Shown here: piece by piece, positions 1 through 8,827 of the stretch
Layout of the letters: the number at the start of each line of letters is the position of its first letter
Position numbering within the stretch: position 1 is the stretch's first letter
Assembly: GCA_003021175.1 (NCBI GenBank)
Contig: PXQV01000012.1
Location: 281,021 to 345,020 of the forward strand
Length of the DNA stretch: 64,000 bases
Direction of reading: 5' to 3'
Origin: Halobacteriales archaeon QH_7_66_36
GTDB lineage: Archaea > Halobacteriota > Halobacteria > Halobacteriales > Haloarculaceae
Made by a program: the position numbers and the translations under genes
Notes under the pieces: generated by a model
Seen by the model: the letters and a program-made list of their open reading frames with translations, nothing else
The model's database searches: none
What the model was told of the DNA's origin: nothing

Positions 1-516
1 AACGGTCGCACGATACTGAACCAGTGGGACCAAGGCGGCTACGGCGGCCAGTGGGTCGCCGCGGAGGCCATCCTCTCGCCACAGCTGCTGTCAGACCTCT
101 CGGACATCGTCGAGGGGATGTTCATCACCTCCCCGCAGACCGCAAACAGCGAGACGTTCATCGACAATATGGGCGGCGAGGAGGCGGTCACCCAGTTCGC
201 GCCCCACGCCTACGACGCGACCTACCTGGAGGGGTTCGCCATCCAGCGGGCCGGCGAGGCCAGCGGGACCGCCATCGCGGAGAACATCCGGAGCGTCTCG
301 CAGGGTGACGGCACGACGGTCGGTGTCGGCGAGTTCCAGGCCGGCAAGGAGGCGCTGGCCAACGGCGAGTCGATCAACTACGAAGGGGCTTCCGGGTCGG
401 TCGACCTGAACGAGAACCTCGAACCGATCGTGCCGTACCGCATCTTGCAAGCCTCCGAGGGCGAAGCCGAGGTCATCGAGGAGGTGCCCCTGAGCTACTT
501 CGAGGGTAAGATGTAG
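1..516 (+). CDS. Periplasmic-type (Leu/Ile/Val-like) ABC transporter solute-binding protein, C-terminal part
   Basis: The reading frame is open from base 1 to the TAG at 514-516, so this is the last ~171 residues of a gene that begins before the window. The translated tail (...NQWDQGGYGG..., ...GFAIQRAGEASGTAIAENI...) has the pattern of the C-terminal lobe of LivK-type (type I fold) solute-binding proteins, which capture amino acids or amides outside the membrane for an ABC permease. The ORF track starts it at an internal ATG (118), but the frame is continuous upstream. The matching permease and ATPase genes lie nearby on the opposite strand (livH-M-G-F), so they are probably partners. The signal peptide, if any, is outside the window. 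The family call is fairly sure; the substrate is unknown. Confidence 0.82.
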   Translation, partial: NGRTILNQWDQGGYGGQWVAAEAILSPQLLSDLSDIVEGMFITSPQTANSETFIDNMGGEEAVTQFAPHAYDATYLEGFAIQRAGEASGTAIAENIRSVSQGDGTTVGVGEFQAGKEALANGESINYEGASGSVDLNENLEPIVPYRILQASEGEAEVIEEVPLSYFEGKM

Positions 517-591
517 GCAGGGCGAACCTCACGGCGGCGTGCAGCGCCGGAACGCACCGGGATTTACTTCGGGCACACGAGTACCGTCGGT

Positions 592-1794
592 ATGGGCGTC
601 GAGATCGAACCGGAGTGGCAGCCGGCGACCAAGCTGAACGTCGTCGGCGGAGCGCTCGATTTTACGTCGGTGGAGCCGCTCCCGGACGGCGTCACCCGGG
701 ACCAGATCGAGGAGATCTGCTACACGATACGGGAACTGTACGGCGAGTACGTCGACGAGCTCGTCGCCGAGACCAGCCTCTCCCGGCGGGAGGCACAGAC
801 GTGGGTGCTCCGGACGCTCGCCCACGAGGGAACCGACCGCCTCTCCTACGAGGCCGTCGGGCTGTACATCTGGGCCATCGGCCGGGCGACCGAGGGTGAC
901 CCGCTCTCTCGGACGATCGTCACGGACTACTACGAGCGGGCCGAGCGGAAGATCGAGCGCGCAGAGGCGACCCTCAAGCGGGCCGGGCCGCCGCCGTACC
1001 CCGACGACGTGTACGACGACCCCGCCGTCCTCTGGGTCGACGCGCCCGTCGCCGACCGACTCCGAGGGCGTCGCCAACCCGAGGAGACGTACAGCGACGT
1101 GATCGAGCGGCTGCTAGACGGGACGACGGCGGGGCTGTCGCTGGCCGAACTGGTCGAGAGCTACCGGTCGGAACGGGGGGCCGACTACGTCGCCGTCGAG
1201 ACGGTGTACCCGGAGTGGGACCGCGACCTCCGGCTGGTCGTCGGCGTCGACGAACCTGAGACGACCCCGGCCGCCGTCAAGGAGGCGGCAGCCCTGCAGG
1301 TCGGCGACGAGCCGCGAGCGTTCACCGTCGACGAGACGACGGACCCGACGCACGCCGACGCGCATCTCGTCGGCTTCGCCGACACCGCCGACCTGTCGGT
1401 GCCCGTCGAGGACGGCGTCGAGAGGGTTCGACGGGCGCTCGCGGGCGTCGAGCGTACGCTGCCGGAACTGGTCGACGACCTCCGATCCGCTGGCGGGACG
1501 GCGCTGGCCGTCGCCGACGAACCCGCGGGTGCCGGCGCGCACCTCTACCCGGTGTTCCTCGAGTCGGCATCCCCGGACGCGCTGGCGCATCTCGAACGGC
1601 TGGCCCTCGACGACCGGACGCTGTCCGTCGGTCGGGTGTCGCCGGTCGACGCCGAGACCTACCGGGGATTGGACCACGGAACGACGCTGCTGTGGGCGGG
1701 CGAGGAGGGCGGACTCGGTCGCCGCCCTCTCCCCGATGACCCTGTCGAGCGGCGCGAACTGTTTCCGGCGCGGGTGCTCGCGACGAGCACCTGA
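592..1794 (+). CDS. Conserved-looking acidic protein of unknown function with a VapB-like segment
   Basis: A 400-residue acidic soluble protein with no signal peptide or membrane segment. I do not recognise the family. The N-terminal ~130 residues are predicted helical. Around residues 155-180 the stretch ADRLRGRRQPEETYSDVIER resembles the short archaeal antitoxin pattern in which a strand is followed by 'E-S/T-Y/F-SDVI-x-RLL'; this is only a local resemblance. The C-terminal ~220 residues contain no motif I can name. Haloarchaeal codon use and a long ORF on the same strand as the solute-binding gene, 75 bp downstream of it, support a real gene. It converges on livF, with about 29 bp between the two stop codons. 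Confidence 0.7.
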   Translation: MGVEIEPEWQPATKLNVVGGALDFTSVEPLPDGVTRDQIEEICYTIRELYGEYVDELVAETSLSRREAQTWVLRTLAHEGTDRLSYEAVGLYIWAIGRATEGDPLSRTIVTDYYERAERKIERAEATLKRAGPPPYPDDVYDDPAVLWVDAPVADRLRGRRQPEETYSDVIERLLDGTTAGLSLAELVESYRSERGADYVAVETVYPEWDRDLRLVVGVDEPETTPAAVKEAAALQVGDEPRAFTVDETTDPTHADAHLVGFADTADLSVPVEDGVERVRRALAGVERTLPELVDDLRSAGGTALAVADEPAGAGAHLYPVFLESASPDALAHLERLALDDRTLSVGRVSPVDAETYRGLDHGTTLLWAGEEGGLGRRPLPDDPVERRELFPARVLATST

Positions 1795-1823
1795 TTTCAG
1801 TGTGTTCGGTCTGTCTTCCCTCG

Positions 1824-2531
1824 TCAGCCACCCAGATACAGCTCGCGGACCTCCTCGCTCTCCAGCAGTTCCTGACCCGTGCCCTCGTACCGGTTCTCGC
1901 CCATGTCCAGCACGTACCCCCGGTCAGAGACCGAGAGAGCCTGCTGTGCGTTCTGCTCGACCATGAGGATGGCCGTCTCCGTCTCGTCGCGGATGCCGAC
2001 CAGCTGGTCGAACATGTCGTCGACGAGGTCCGGCGCGAGACCGGCCGACGGCTCGTCGACGAGGATCAGACTGGGGTCCAACATCAGCGCCGACGAGAGC
2101 GCCAGCATCTGCTGTTGCCCGCCGGACATCGCCCCGGCCTTCTGGTGCTGGCGCTCCCGGAGGACCGGGAACCGGTCGAACGCGGCCCGGAAATCCTCCT
2201 CGCGTACGTCGGCGTCGATGTAGGCCCCCATCTCCAGGTTCTCCCTGACCGTGAGGTTCGGGAAGACGTTCTCACGTTGCGGGACGTAACAGAGCCCCTG
2301 CCCTGTCACCTCGTCTGCCCGCAGGTCGGTTACCTCTCTCTCCTCGAAGGTGACCGTCCCCGACCAGCAGTCGATGAGTCCGTAGACGGCCTTCATCAGC
2401 GTCGACTTCCCTGCGCCGTTCGGGCCGACGATGGTGACGATCTCCTCTTCGCCCACGTCGATGTCGACGCCGTGGAGTATCTCGGCGTCGCCGTAGCCGG
2501 AGACCACGTCCCGAGCTTCCAGTAGCGGCAT
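1824..2531 (-). CDS. livF: Branched-chain amino acid type ABC transporter ATPase LivF
   Basis: A 235-residue ABC ATPase that would power uptake through the LivH/LivM permease at the inner face of the membrane. Walker A GPNGAGKS lies at about residues 36-43, the ABC signature SGGQQQM near 137, and Walker B LILVDEPSAGL just after it. The length and the 'SGYG..ILHGV' start are typical of LivF. It is the last gene of a four-gene operon and follows livG by a single base. Substrate specificity cannot be read from an ATPase; amides, urea or branched-chain amino acids are all known for the family. Confidence 0.93.
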   Translation of the reverse strand: MPLLEARDVVSGYGDAEILHGVDIDVGEEEIVTIVGPNGAGKSTLMKAVYGLIDCWSGTVTFEEREVTDLRADEVTGQGLCYVPQRENVFPNLTVRENLEMGAYIDADVREEDFRAAFDRFPVLRERQHQKAGAMSGGQQQMLALSSALMLDPSLILVDEPSAGLAPDLVDDMFDQLVGIRDETETAILMVEQNAQQALSVSDRGYVLDMGENRYEGTGQELLESEEVRELYLGG

Positions 2532-2532
2532 C

Positions 2533-3501
2533 TCAGTCCACCCCCAGATAGGCGTCGACGACGCGCTGGTTCTGCCTGATCTCCTCGGGCGGTCCCTGAA
2601 CGAGCTTCTTCCCCTCGTTCATCACGATGATGGTGTCGGAGAGATTCATGATGACCTCCATGTCGTGTTCGACGATACAGAACGTGTACCCCTCGTCACG
2701 GAGCGTCTCGATACGGTCCATCAGCTTCTCGGTCAGCGCCGGGTTGACGCCGGCGACCGGCTCGTCCAGCAGGACGAGCTGCGGGTCGAGCATGAGGACT
2801 CGCCCCAACTCCAAGAGCTTCCGCTGGCCGCCGGAGAGGTTGCCGGCCCGCTCGTCGGCGACGTGGTCTATCTCCAGCAGTTCCAGCATCTCGGTGGCCC
2901 GGTCGTACAGGTCGGCCTCCTCCCGAGCGACCGCGCCGCGCCGGAGCCACGCGTTCACGAGGTTCTCGCCGGACTGGGCCTGCGGCGCGAGCATCAGGTT
3001 CTCGCGGGCGGTCATGTCTCCCAGTTCGCGGGTGATCTGGAAGGTTCTGGCCAGCCCCTCGCGGGCCAGCATGAACGGGCGGCTGTTCTTGTGGCCGTCG
3101 TAGGCCTGCTTGACTGTCTCCTGTCCGACGTACAGCCCCGCGCCGAGTCCCGTCCCGACCGCGCCAACCCCGAGACTCGCCGCGGTGCCGAGTCCGGCCA
3201 GCCCGAAGGCCGCGACGCCGCCGAGGCTGCCGAACGTGAGCCCCGAGGCCCCGCCCCAGACCAGCCGCTCGTCGCTGCTGGGAGCCATCAGCGCCTGAAG
3301 CTCCCGGCCGTCGTAGCGGACGGTCCCGCTGTCTGGCTCGTAGAAGCCGCTGATGAGGTTGAACGTCGTGGTCTTGCCCGCGCCGTTCGGGCCGATGAGG
3401 CCCGTTATCGACCCCGACTCGATGTCGAAGGTCGCGCCGTCGACGGCGACGATACCGCCGAAGCTCTTCCGGAGGTCCTCGACCTCGAGGACGGCACTCA
3501 T
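2533..3501 (-). CDS. livG: Branched-chain amino acid type ABC transporter ATPase LivG with a hydrophobic internal insertion
   Basis: A 322-residue ABC ATPase, about 65-70 residues longer than usual LivG. Walker A GPNGAGKT (residues 37-44), the LivG hallmark GLARTFQI (~149-156), the signature LSGGQ (~222-226) and Walker B LVLLDEPVAGVNP are all present. Between the Walker A half and the RTFQ segment lies an insertion (about residues 70-140) that is rich in Gly and Ala and nearly uncharged in its middle (e.g. GSLGGVAAFGLAGLGTAASL), resembling a hydrophobic hairpin. Ordinary LivG proteins lack this. The start overlaps the livM stop (ATGA), indicating translational coupling. It pairs with LivF as the second nucleotide-binding subunit. 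Confidence 0.92.
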   Translation of the reverse strand: MSAVLEVEDLRKSFGGIVAVDGATFDIESGSITGLIGPNGAGKTTTFNLISGFYEPDSGTVRYDGRELQALMAPSSDERLVWGGASGLTFGSLGGVAAFGLAGLGTAASLGVGAVGTGLGAGLYVGQETVKQAYDGHKNSRPFMLAREGLARTFQITRELGDMTARENLMLAPQAQSGENLVNAWLRRGAVAREEADLYDRATEMLELLEIDHVADERAGNLSGGQRKLLELGRVLMLDPQLVLLDEPVAGVNPALTEKLMDRIETLRDEGYTFCIVEHDMEVIMNLSDTIIVMNEGKKLVQGPPEEIRQNQRVVDAYLGVD

Positions 3502-5261
3502 TCCTCGTCACCCCCGTCGGCGTAGGCCGGAGTACCCTTGCCGGGCTCGGCCGCTGTCGTCTCGTCCGTGTCGATGGGGGTGCCGTAGTCGGCCCTGCCG
3601 AGGACGCCGTCCGGCAGGTAGTAGAGGACGACGAGGAAGAGCACTCCCATCGCGACCAGCCGGAACGCCAGCACGTTCACCCGCAGTGCCGGCGGGAAGA
3701 AGGAGGCCAGCTGGGTCGTCGCCTGCTGGAACGCCCAGAAGACGGCGGCCCCGAGGATGGTCCCCTTGTTGTTGCTGGCCCCGCCGATGAAGACGATGAG
3801 CAGGGCGATGAACGTCACCCGCGGGGCGAACGTGACGAACGTGAGCCCCTGCGTGTACATGGCCCACAGCGCCCCGGCGAACCCGCCCAGCGCCGAGCCG
3901 AGCACCATGCTCTGGACCTTGTAGACGAACGGGTCCTTGCCCAGCGAGCGGACCACGTCCTCGTCGTTGCGGACGGCCCGGAGCACCCGGCCGAAGGGCG
4001 ACCGAGCGGTCAGCTCCAGCAGGTAGTACGCCCCGAGCATGAACAGGAGCACGCCGGCCAGCAGGAACCGCTGGTAGTCCACCCGGACGGTCAGGCTCCC
4101 GAGACCCGTGACGAGGTAGTCGACGCCCACGTCGCCGCCGAAGGACAGCGCCCAGACCAAGTTGGCGAACAGCGTCCGGAGCGCCCCGGCGAAATCGCCG
4201 CCAGCAAGCGGGCCCACGAGCGGCAGGACGAAGTACCACACCGAGACGAACCACAGCGAGCCGGCACCGATGATCCGGAGCTTGCCGGCGGCGAACCACT
4301 CGCGGGTCCGAACCGCCCGGTAGAAGCCGCCGACGAGCGCCGTCAGGAGCGCCAGCGTTCCGGCGATCTTCACCGCGACGCTCCCGGCGTAGGGGATGGG
4401 CAGCAGCGCGACGAGGAATCCGGTCCCCAGACCGATCCCGGCGAGCCACTCCCGCCTGCCGAGCCGGTCGACGCGGGCGCTCACCACGACGAGGACGACC
4501 GCCCAGACGAACAGGGAGACGACGACGCCGGCCAGCAGGATGGCGTCCGCAAGCAGCAGAACCCCGCCCAACAGTATGCCGGCGACGATCCCGCCGACAG
4601 CGGCGACTCGGCCCCGGCCCAGATTCCCGGCCGCCGCGCCGAACGACCCCGCGAGGTACAGGGACGACGCCGGGAGGCGAGTCGCCGGGTCGCGCTCTCC
4701 GCCGAGCACGGCCAGCGCGACGGCCCAGACGACCGCCGCCGTGACGGCGAACAGCGTCGGCGTGGCCGGGACGGTCCCCCCGACGACCGGGAGGGTGAGC
4801 TCCGAGTTTAACAGTAGGGGAAAGTTCCCCTTCAGCGGCGGGCTGTACCCCCGGAGCGCGTCGGGACCGTTGGCGAACCAACTCTCGGCCTGAACGAACC
4901 GCTGGAAGATGACCGAGACGCCGAGCACCGTGATCGCGAGGTAATCCTCTCGGAGCCGGATGGTCGGGAGCGCGACCAGCCCGCCGATGATCCCCGCGAC
5001 GACCGTCGCGATGATAATCCCGACCAGCCAGTTCCCGACCACCGGCACGTCCGCCAGTCCCGCGACGTAGGCCGTGAAGTCCCCCGGGTCGTCCGGCGGG
5101 AGCACGAAGAACACCGAGATGTACGCCCCCACGAGGAAGAAGCCGACGTGGCCGAAGTCCAGCAGCCCCGTGTGGCCGTACTTCAGCGTCAGGCCGTACG
5201 ACAGGATGGCGTATATCCCCACCACCACCACGAACGAGATGGCGACGTCGGCGACTGCCAT
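3498..5261 (-). CDS. livM: Branched-chain amino acid type ABC permease LivM, enlarged
   Basis: A 587-residue multi-pass membrane protein; LivM is normally about 300-450. The N-terminal core (KYGHTGLLDFGHVGFFLVGA, IRLREDYLAITVLG) and the C-terminal core (SPFGRVLRAVRNDEDVVRSLGKD, then FAGALWAMYTQGL and NNKGTILGA) are typical LivM. Between them, about residues 165-395 form an extra block with several strongly hydrophobic segments and short Arg-rich loops, so the protein appears to carry additional membrane helices. The acidic tail is hydrophilic. The ATG overlaps the livH stop (TGATG), and livG overlaps at the other end. Function: one half of the transmembrane channel of the importer. Confidence 0.9.
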   Translation of the reverse strand: MAVADVAISFVVVVGIYAILSYGLTLKYGHTGLLDFGHVGFFLVGAYISVFFVLPPDDPGDFTAYVAGLADVPVVGNWLVGIIIATVVAGIIGGLVALPTIRLREDYLAITVLGVSVIFQRFVQAESWFANGPDALRGYSPPLKGNFPLLLNSELTLPVVGGTVPATPTLFAVTAAVVWAVALAVLGGERDPATRLPASSLYLAGSFGAAAGNLGRGRVAAVGGIVAGILLGGVLLLADAILLAGVVVSLFVWAVVLVVVSARVDRLGRREWLAGIGLGTGFLVALLPIPYAGSVAVKIAGTLALLTALVGGFYRAVRTREWFAAGKLRIIGAGSLWFVSVWYFVLPLVGPLAGGDFAGALRTLFANLVWALSFGGDVGVDYLVTGLGSLTVRVDYQRFLLAGVLLFMLGAYYLLELTARSPFGRVLRAVRNDEDVVRSLGKDPFVYKVQSMVLGSALGGFAGALWAMYTQGLTFVTFAPRVTFIALLIVFIGGASNNKGTILGAAVFWAFQQATTQLASFFPPALRVNVLAFRLVAMGVLFLVVLYYLPDGVLGRADYGTPIDTDETTAAEPGKGTPAYADGGDEE

Positions 5262-6682
5262 CAGCTACCACCCGTGATGCCTTCGGGCTTGATCAACAGG
5301 ACGAGCAGCAGCACGACGAACGCGACCGGCACTCGGTAGGTGGCGCTCAGCCCCGGAACAGCGAAGATGGCGACCTCCATCGCGAGACCGACGACGTAGC
5401 TCCCGAGGATCGCACCGTAGACGGAGATACCCCCGAGGATGACGCCGGCGAACATCGGGAGCAGCAGGAAGAAGCCGAGGTTGATGGTGATGTTGCTGAA
5501 CAGGAACCCCAGCAACACTCCGGCCACGGCCGCGAACATCCCCGCGATGATCCAGACGACCATCATGACGCGCCGGGTGTTGATCCCCCGGATCATCGCG
5601 AGGTCGCGGTTGTCGCTGGTCGCACGCATCGCCTTCCCGAGCGTCGTCGCCCGGAGCAGATAGTGGAGCAGACCCATCATCGCCAGCGCGATGCAGACGA
5701 TACCCACCCGGAGCGGGGAGGTTCGCAGTCGCGTACTGACGAGCGGGTCCGACGGCACGCTGGCCCCGCCCGAGAGGACCGCTCCCCCGACCAAGAGGAC
5801 GGCGGCACTACCGAGCGCCGCCGCCAGCCGCGGACCGACGACGGCCGCGGAGCCCTGCCGCCGCCGGTAGCCGGCCACCGCGACCGCGCTCGCGACGGCG
5901 AGCAGCGCGACCACCTCCAGCCAGCCGTATCCCAGCGCGAGCAGTTGTGTGGTCTCCCCGCCTCGCGTTTCGAGGACGGTCGCCGTGACGCCGTTGCCGG
6001 CGATCAAGAAGTCGATGAACTTCGCGAACGTGAAGTCGACGCTCCGGCCGGCGACCGGAACCGTTGTCTCCACCTCGTAAAACCGGATGTCGCCGCCGAA
6101 CACCGTCTGGATGCTGAACCGGATGATGAACGCCATCGCCAGCGAGACGACGAGCATCATCGCAAGTTCGACACCTTTCTCGCGGAACTTCCGGTAGACG
6201 AGCGACTCCGTCAGCGGTACGACGGCCCCAAGCAGAACCACGGCGAACAGCAACGCCGCGGGATACGACGGAAGGCCGGCGACCACGAGCGCGCCGACGA
6301 GGGCGGCGACCGCCGCGTGGACGCCGAGACCGACCGTCGGTGGCGCGTCGACGCCCCACCAGCTTCCCTTGAGGGCACGGACCCCTCCGAGGTGATAGAC
6401 GGAACCCAAAACGCCGGCCGTCGACAGCAGAAAGACGATTCCGGCCCCTGCGGTTCCGACCGCACGGGGACCGGTCGCGAACGCGTCGAACAGCGGAACC
6501 GACCCGGGCTTGTTGACCAGCAGCGCCGCGTACGCGCCCAGCGTGAGGAGATCACCGTGGGCGAAGTTCGGCACCTCGGCGATGTCGTAGACGAGCGCGA
6601 GACCGATCGCGCCAAGCGAGATGATGCTCCCGGTGACCAACCCAGTCAGCATCGCGTTCGGCAAACCGATCGTCGGAGCCAT
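5261..6682 (-). CDS. livH: Branched-chain amino acid type ABC permease LivH, enlarged
   Basis: First gene of the operon, a membrane permease of about 473 residues (typical LivH is 290-350). Family signatures are ISLGAIGLALVYDIAEVPNFAHGDLLTLGAYAA at the start, YRKFREKGVELAMMLVVSLAMAF in the middle, and LLRATTLGKAMRATSDN with AGVILGGISVYGAILGSYVVG near the end. Two blocks (about residues 45-150 and 220-310) are extra and hydrophobic, paralleling the enlargement of LivM. The ORF track starts at GTG 6691; I chose ATG 6682 because a TATA-like 'atattg' lies about 30 bp upstream, as expected for a leaderless haloarchaeal mRNA. Confidence 0.88.
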   Translation of the reverse strand: MAPTIGLPNAMLTGLVTGSIISLGAIGLALVYDIAEVPNFAHGDLLTLGAYAALLVNKPGSVPLFDAFATGPRAVGTAGAGIVFLLSTAGVLGSVYHLGGVRALKGSWWGVDAPPTVGLGVHAAVAALVGALVVAGLPSYPAALLFAVVLLGAVVPLTESLVYRKFREKGVELAMMLVVSLAMAFIIRFSIQTVFGGDIRFYEVETTVPVAGRSVDFTFAKFIDFLIAGNGVTATVLETRGGETTQLLALGYGWLEVVALLAVASAVAVAGYRRRQGSAAVVGPRLAAALGSAAVLLVGGAVLSGGASVPSDPLVSTRLRTSPLRVGIVCIALAMMGLLHYLLRATTLGKAMRATSDNRDLAMIRGINTRRVMMVVWIIAGMFAAVAGVLLGFLFSNITINLGFFLLLPMFAGVILGGISVYGAILGSYVVGLAMEVAIFAVPGLSATYRVPVAFVVLLLVLLIKPEGITGGS

Positions 6683-6704
6683 GTTCGCCACGTGTTACCC
6701 CCGC

Positions 6705-6718
6705 ACGCATATTGTTTT
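6705..6718 (-). promoter_or_regulatory. Putative TATA-type promoter of livHMGF
   Basis: Read on the minus strand, the AT-rich stretch aaacaatatgcg lies about 25-35 bp before the livH ATG (6682) in otherwise GC-rich DNA. That matches the position of a haloarchaeal TATA box for a leaderless transcript. It is inferred from position and composition only. Confidence 0.45.
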
Positions 6719-6790
6719 CTTCACCTCACCAAGCTGACCGGAAAACGACGCGACCTGTAGATACTCGGGCAGAAACGCGACTGGAGGGGG

Positions 6791-7645
6791 CTACTCCAGC
6801 CGACCGCGCCGCCACGCCTCGGTGTCGGGCGTCTGATTGAACGTGTACACGTGGAGGCCACGGATGTCGTACGCCGGGTCGTTGACGTGCGATGCGAGGC
6901 CGTCGACCAGCTCGTCCGGCTCGTAGTTGCCCCGGGAGCCGACGAGCTGTTTGACGAAGCCGAGCACGCCGGTCGTCTTCTTCAGGAACTTCACCGAGTC
7001 GCCGACGCCCACTTTCTGTGAGATGCTCATCAACCGCTTGTAGTTCATGACGCCCGGGATGCCGACCTCGACGGGGAGGTCGACGCCATGATCGCGAACC
7101 TCCTCGATCCACTCGATGACTGCGTCCGGGTCGTAACAGATCTGCGTGACGATGTACGTCGCGTAGGGGGCCTTCTGTGCCATCGCTTCGGCCAGCGTGT
7201 CGTCGTCGAGGAACTCGTGGCCCTCCGGGTAGCCGGTGATGCCGACCTCCTCGAACTCGTACGGCATCTCGTCGAGCGCGACCAACAGATCGTGCGCGGA
7301 GTCGAACGCACCGGCCGGCTCCTCGCGGTCACCGCCGGGCACGAAGATATCGGTCACGCCGGCGTCGGTCAGTCGACGGGCGATCTCCCGCAGTTGGTCG
7401 CGGTCCTCGACGTATCGCGCCGCGACGTGCGGGACGACATCGTAGCCCGCGGCGGCCGCCTCCTCCGTGCGGTCGACCGTCGTCTCGATACCTAACTGCG
7501 GCGAGGTCGTGATCGCGATCGTCGCGTCGTCCGGCAGGTGTGTGATCTCCTCCTCGAAGCTCTCGAAGGGCATCAGCTCGAAGCGGACGCTCGTGAGCAG
7601 CTCCTCCACCCCCGTCTTGTCGACGGATCGTGTGCGTAGGGCCAT
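6791..7645 (-). CDS. metF: 5,10-methylenetetrahydrofolate reductase (MetF-type)
   Basis: A 284-residue TIM-barrel protein of the methylene-THF reductase family, which reduces 5,10-methylene-THF to 5-methyl-THF. Visible family features are FELMPFESFEEEI near the start, PHVAARYVEDRDQL (compare the conserved 'PHL..R'), GVTDIFVPGGDREEPAGAFDSA, GYPEGHEF, and AQKAPYATYIVTQICYD; the latter matches the 'QK..AGA.f.iTQ.fFd' region. The length fits the short prokaryotic MetF type. It lies downstream of the putative regulator on the same strand with a 72-bp gap. With FolD, formate-THF ligase and formate dehydrogenase in the same window it completes an interconversion route for THF-bound one-carbon units. 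The electron donor cannot be told. Confidence 0.85.
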   Translation of the reverse strand: MALRTRSVDKTGVEELLTSVRFELMPFESFEEEITHLPDDATIAITTSPQLGIETTVDRTEEAAAAGYDVVPHVAARYVEDRDQLREIARRLTDAGVTDIFVPGGDREEPAGAFDSAHDLLVALDEMPYEFEEVGITGYPEGHEFLDDDTLAEAMAQKAPYATYIVTQICYDPDAVIEWIEEVRDHGVDLPVEVGIPGVMNYKRLMSISQKVGVGDSVKFLKKTTGVLGFVKQLVGSRGNYEPDELVDGLASHVNDPAYDIRGLHVYTFNQTPDTEAWRRGRLE

Positions 7646-7717
7646 CGGTTGTCGTCTAATGTCGCTACGGGGTCTTTGATGTAAGGGTTGGCAGTCGAAC
7701 CCGTTTAAGTAGCGGCG

Positions 7718-8743
7718 TCAGGCCGTTCCGTGCCTGCGGATGTGCCGGACGACTTCGTCGCGCACGGGGCCGCGATGGTCGTCGGCTACCCGGCGCGTGA
7801 CCTGATCGAGCAGGCCGAGCCGACGCAGTAGCTCGCGCGTCTTCCCGTGGCCGAGACCGAGGTCGCGGTCGACCTCGTACACCGTCGCGGCCTCGACGAC
7901 CGCGTCGACGAGGTCGGCGACGCCGACGTCGTCGGGGAGACCGATGCCGTCCGCGACGAGCTGTTCGTCCGCCGGCACGCTGGTCGACGGGTCGGTCGCG
8001 GCGTCCTCGTCTGTCTCCGCTGTCTGTGGGCCGCCGCCTTCGACGCCCTCGGTGTCACGCTCTGCCGAGTCCGACTCGTAGTTGTCCGGCGTGTGGACGC
8101 CCGCGTCGACCATGTACCGGCGGACCGTCTCGGCGACGACGTCCATCTCGATCAGTCGGCTCATCTCCTCGAACGTCTCACAGGCGTCGTACAGCGCCTG
8201 CAGATACGCCGTGTCCTCGTACGGCGGCACCGACTCGTCTCTGACGGCATCGAGTTCCGATCGTGCGGTCGCCGCTGTGGCGGTTCCGTCGTCGGCCGCA
8301 GGGTCGGCAGCCACCGCGGGCGCGTCCCCAGCGGTCGTCTCCGTCACAGCGGGGTCCGGGGCAGTCTCGTCGGCGTCGCTTCGCTCCGGGTCGAGCGTGA
8401 ACTCGTGTGTACAGCGGAGCGCTCCCTCGTCGGTCACGGCGACGGTTTCCGTTCCGCCGGGCGTGATCGGCACCGTCGACGGAAGCAGCGTTTCGAGGGA
8501 AGGCGCTCGAAACTGTACACACAGTTCCCCGTCTTCGGTCACCGTCGCCGACTCGGGCGTGAAGACGTCGTGCGTGCCAGCCTCCAGCGCGTGGTCGACG
8601 ACGAGTCGAACGGTCACGTCTGTATCCCCCATGGCCGCCTCGACGGACTGCACGGACCCGCCGTGTGACTCACACGTATCCACGACGTCGGACAGGACGT
8701 CGAACGCGGGTCGGTGAACCATGTATCTACTCGACAATGACAT
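7718..8743 (-). CDS. Putative haloarchaeal transcriptional regulator with helix-turn-helix-like segments
   Basis: About 341 residues, acidic and soluble. The N-terminal ~120 residues form a compact domain I do not recognise (from SSRYMVHRPAFDVLSDVVDTC). A low-complexity Ala/Asp/Thr linker follows. The segment LYDACETFEEMSRLIEMDVV...VRRYMVDAGVH reads like a helix-turn-helix, and a second one may lie at LGLGHGKTRELLRRLGLLDQ near the C-terminus. DNA binding is inferred from these patterns only. The ORF track starts at GTG 8758; ATG 8743 is more natural, and ATG 8722 (MVHRPAF) is a further candidate. It precedes metF on the same strand, so it may control that gene. Confidence 0.6.
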   Translation of the reverse strand: MSLSSRYMVHRPAFDVLSDVVDTCESHGGSVQSVEAAMGDTDVTVRLVVDHALEAGTHDVFTPESATVTEDGELCVQFRAPSLETLLPSTVPITPGGTETVAVTDEGALRCTHEFTLDPERSDADETAPDPAVTETTAGDAPAVAADPAADDGTATAATARSELDAVRDESVPPYEDTAYLQALYDACETFEEMSRLIEMDVVAETVRRYMVDAGVHTPDNYESDSAERDTEGVEGGGPQTAETDEDAATDPSTSVPADEQLVADGIGLPDDVGVADLVDAVVEAATVYEVDRDLGLGHGKTRELLRRLGLLDQVTRRVADDHRGPVRDEVVRHIRRHGTA

Positions 8744-8827
8744 GTTATGGACTATCACAGTATGTGCGGAATACGCAACCCTTTCAAGAGGCCCGAACGG
8801 GTTCGCCCGGCTTGAACGACGTAACGC

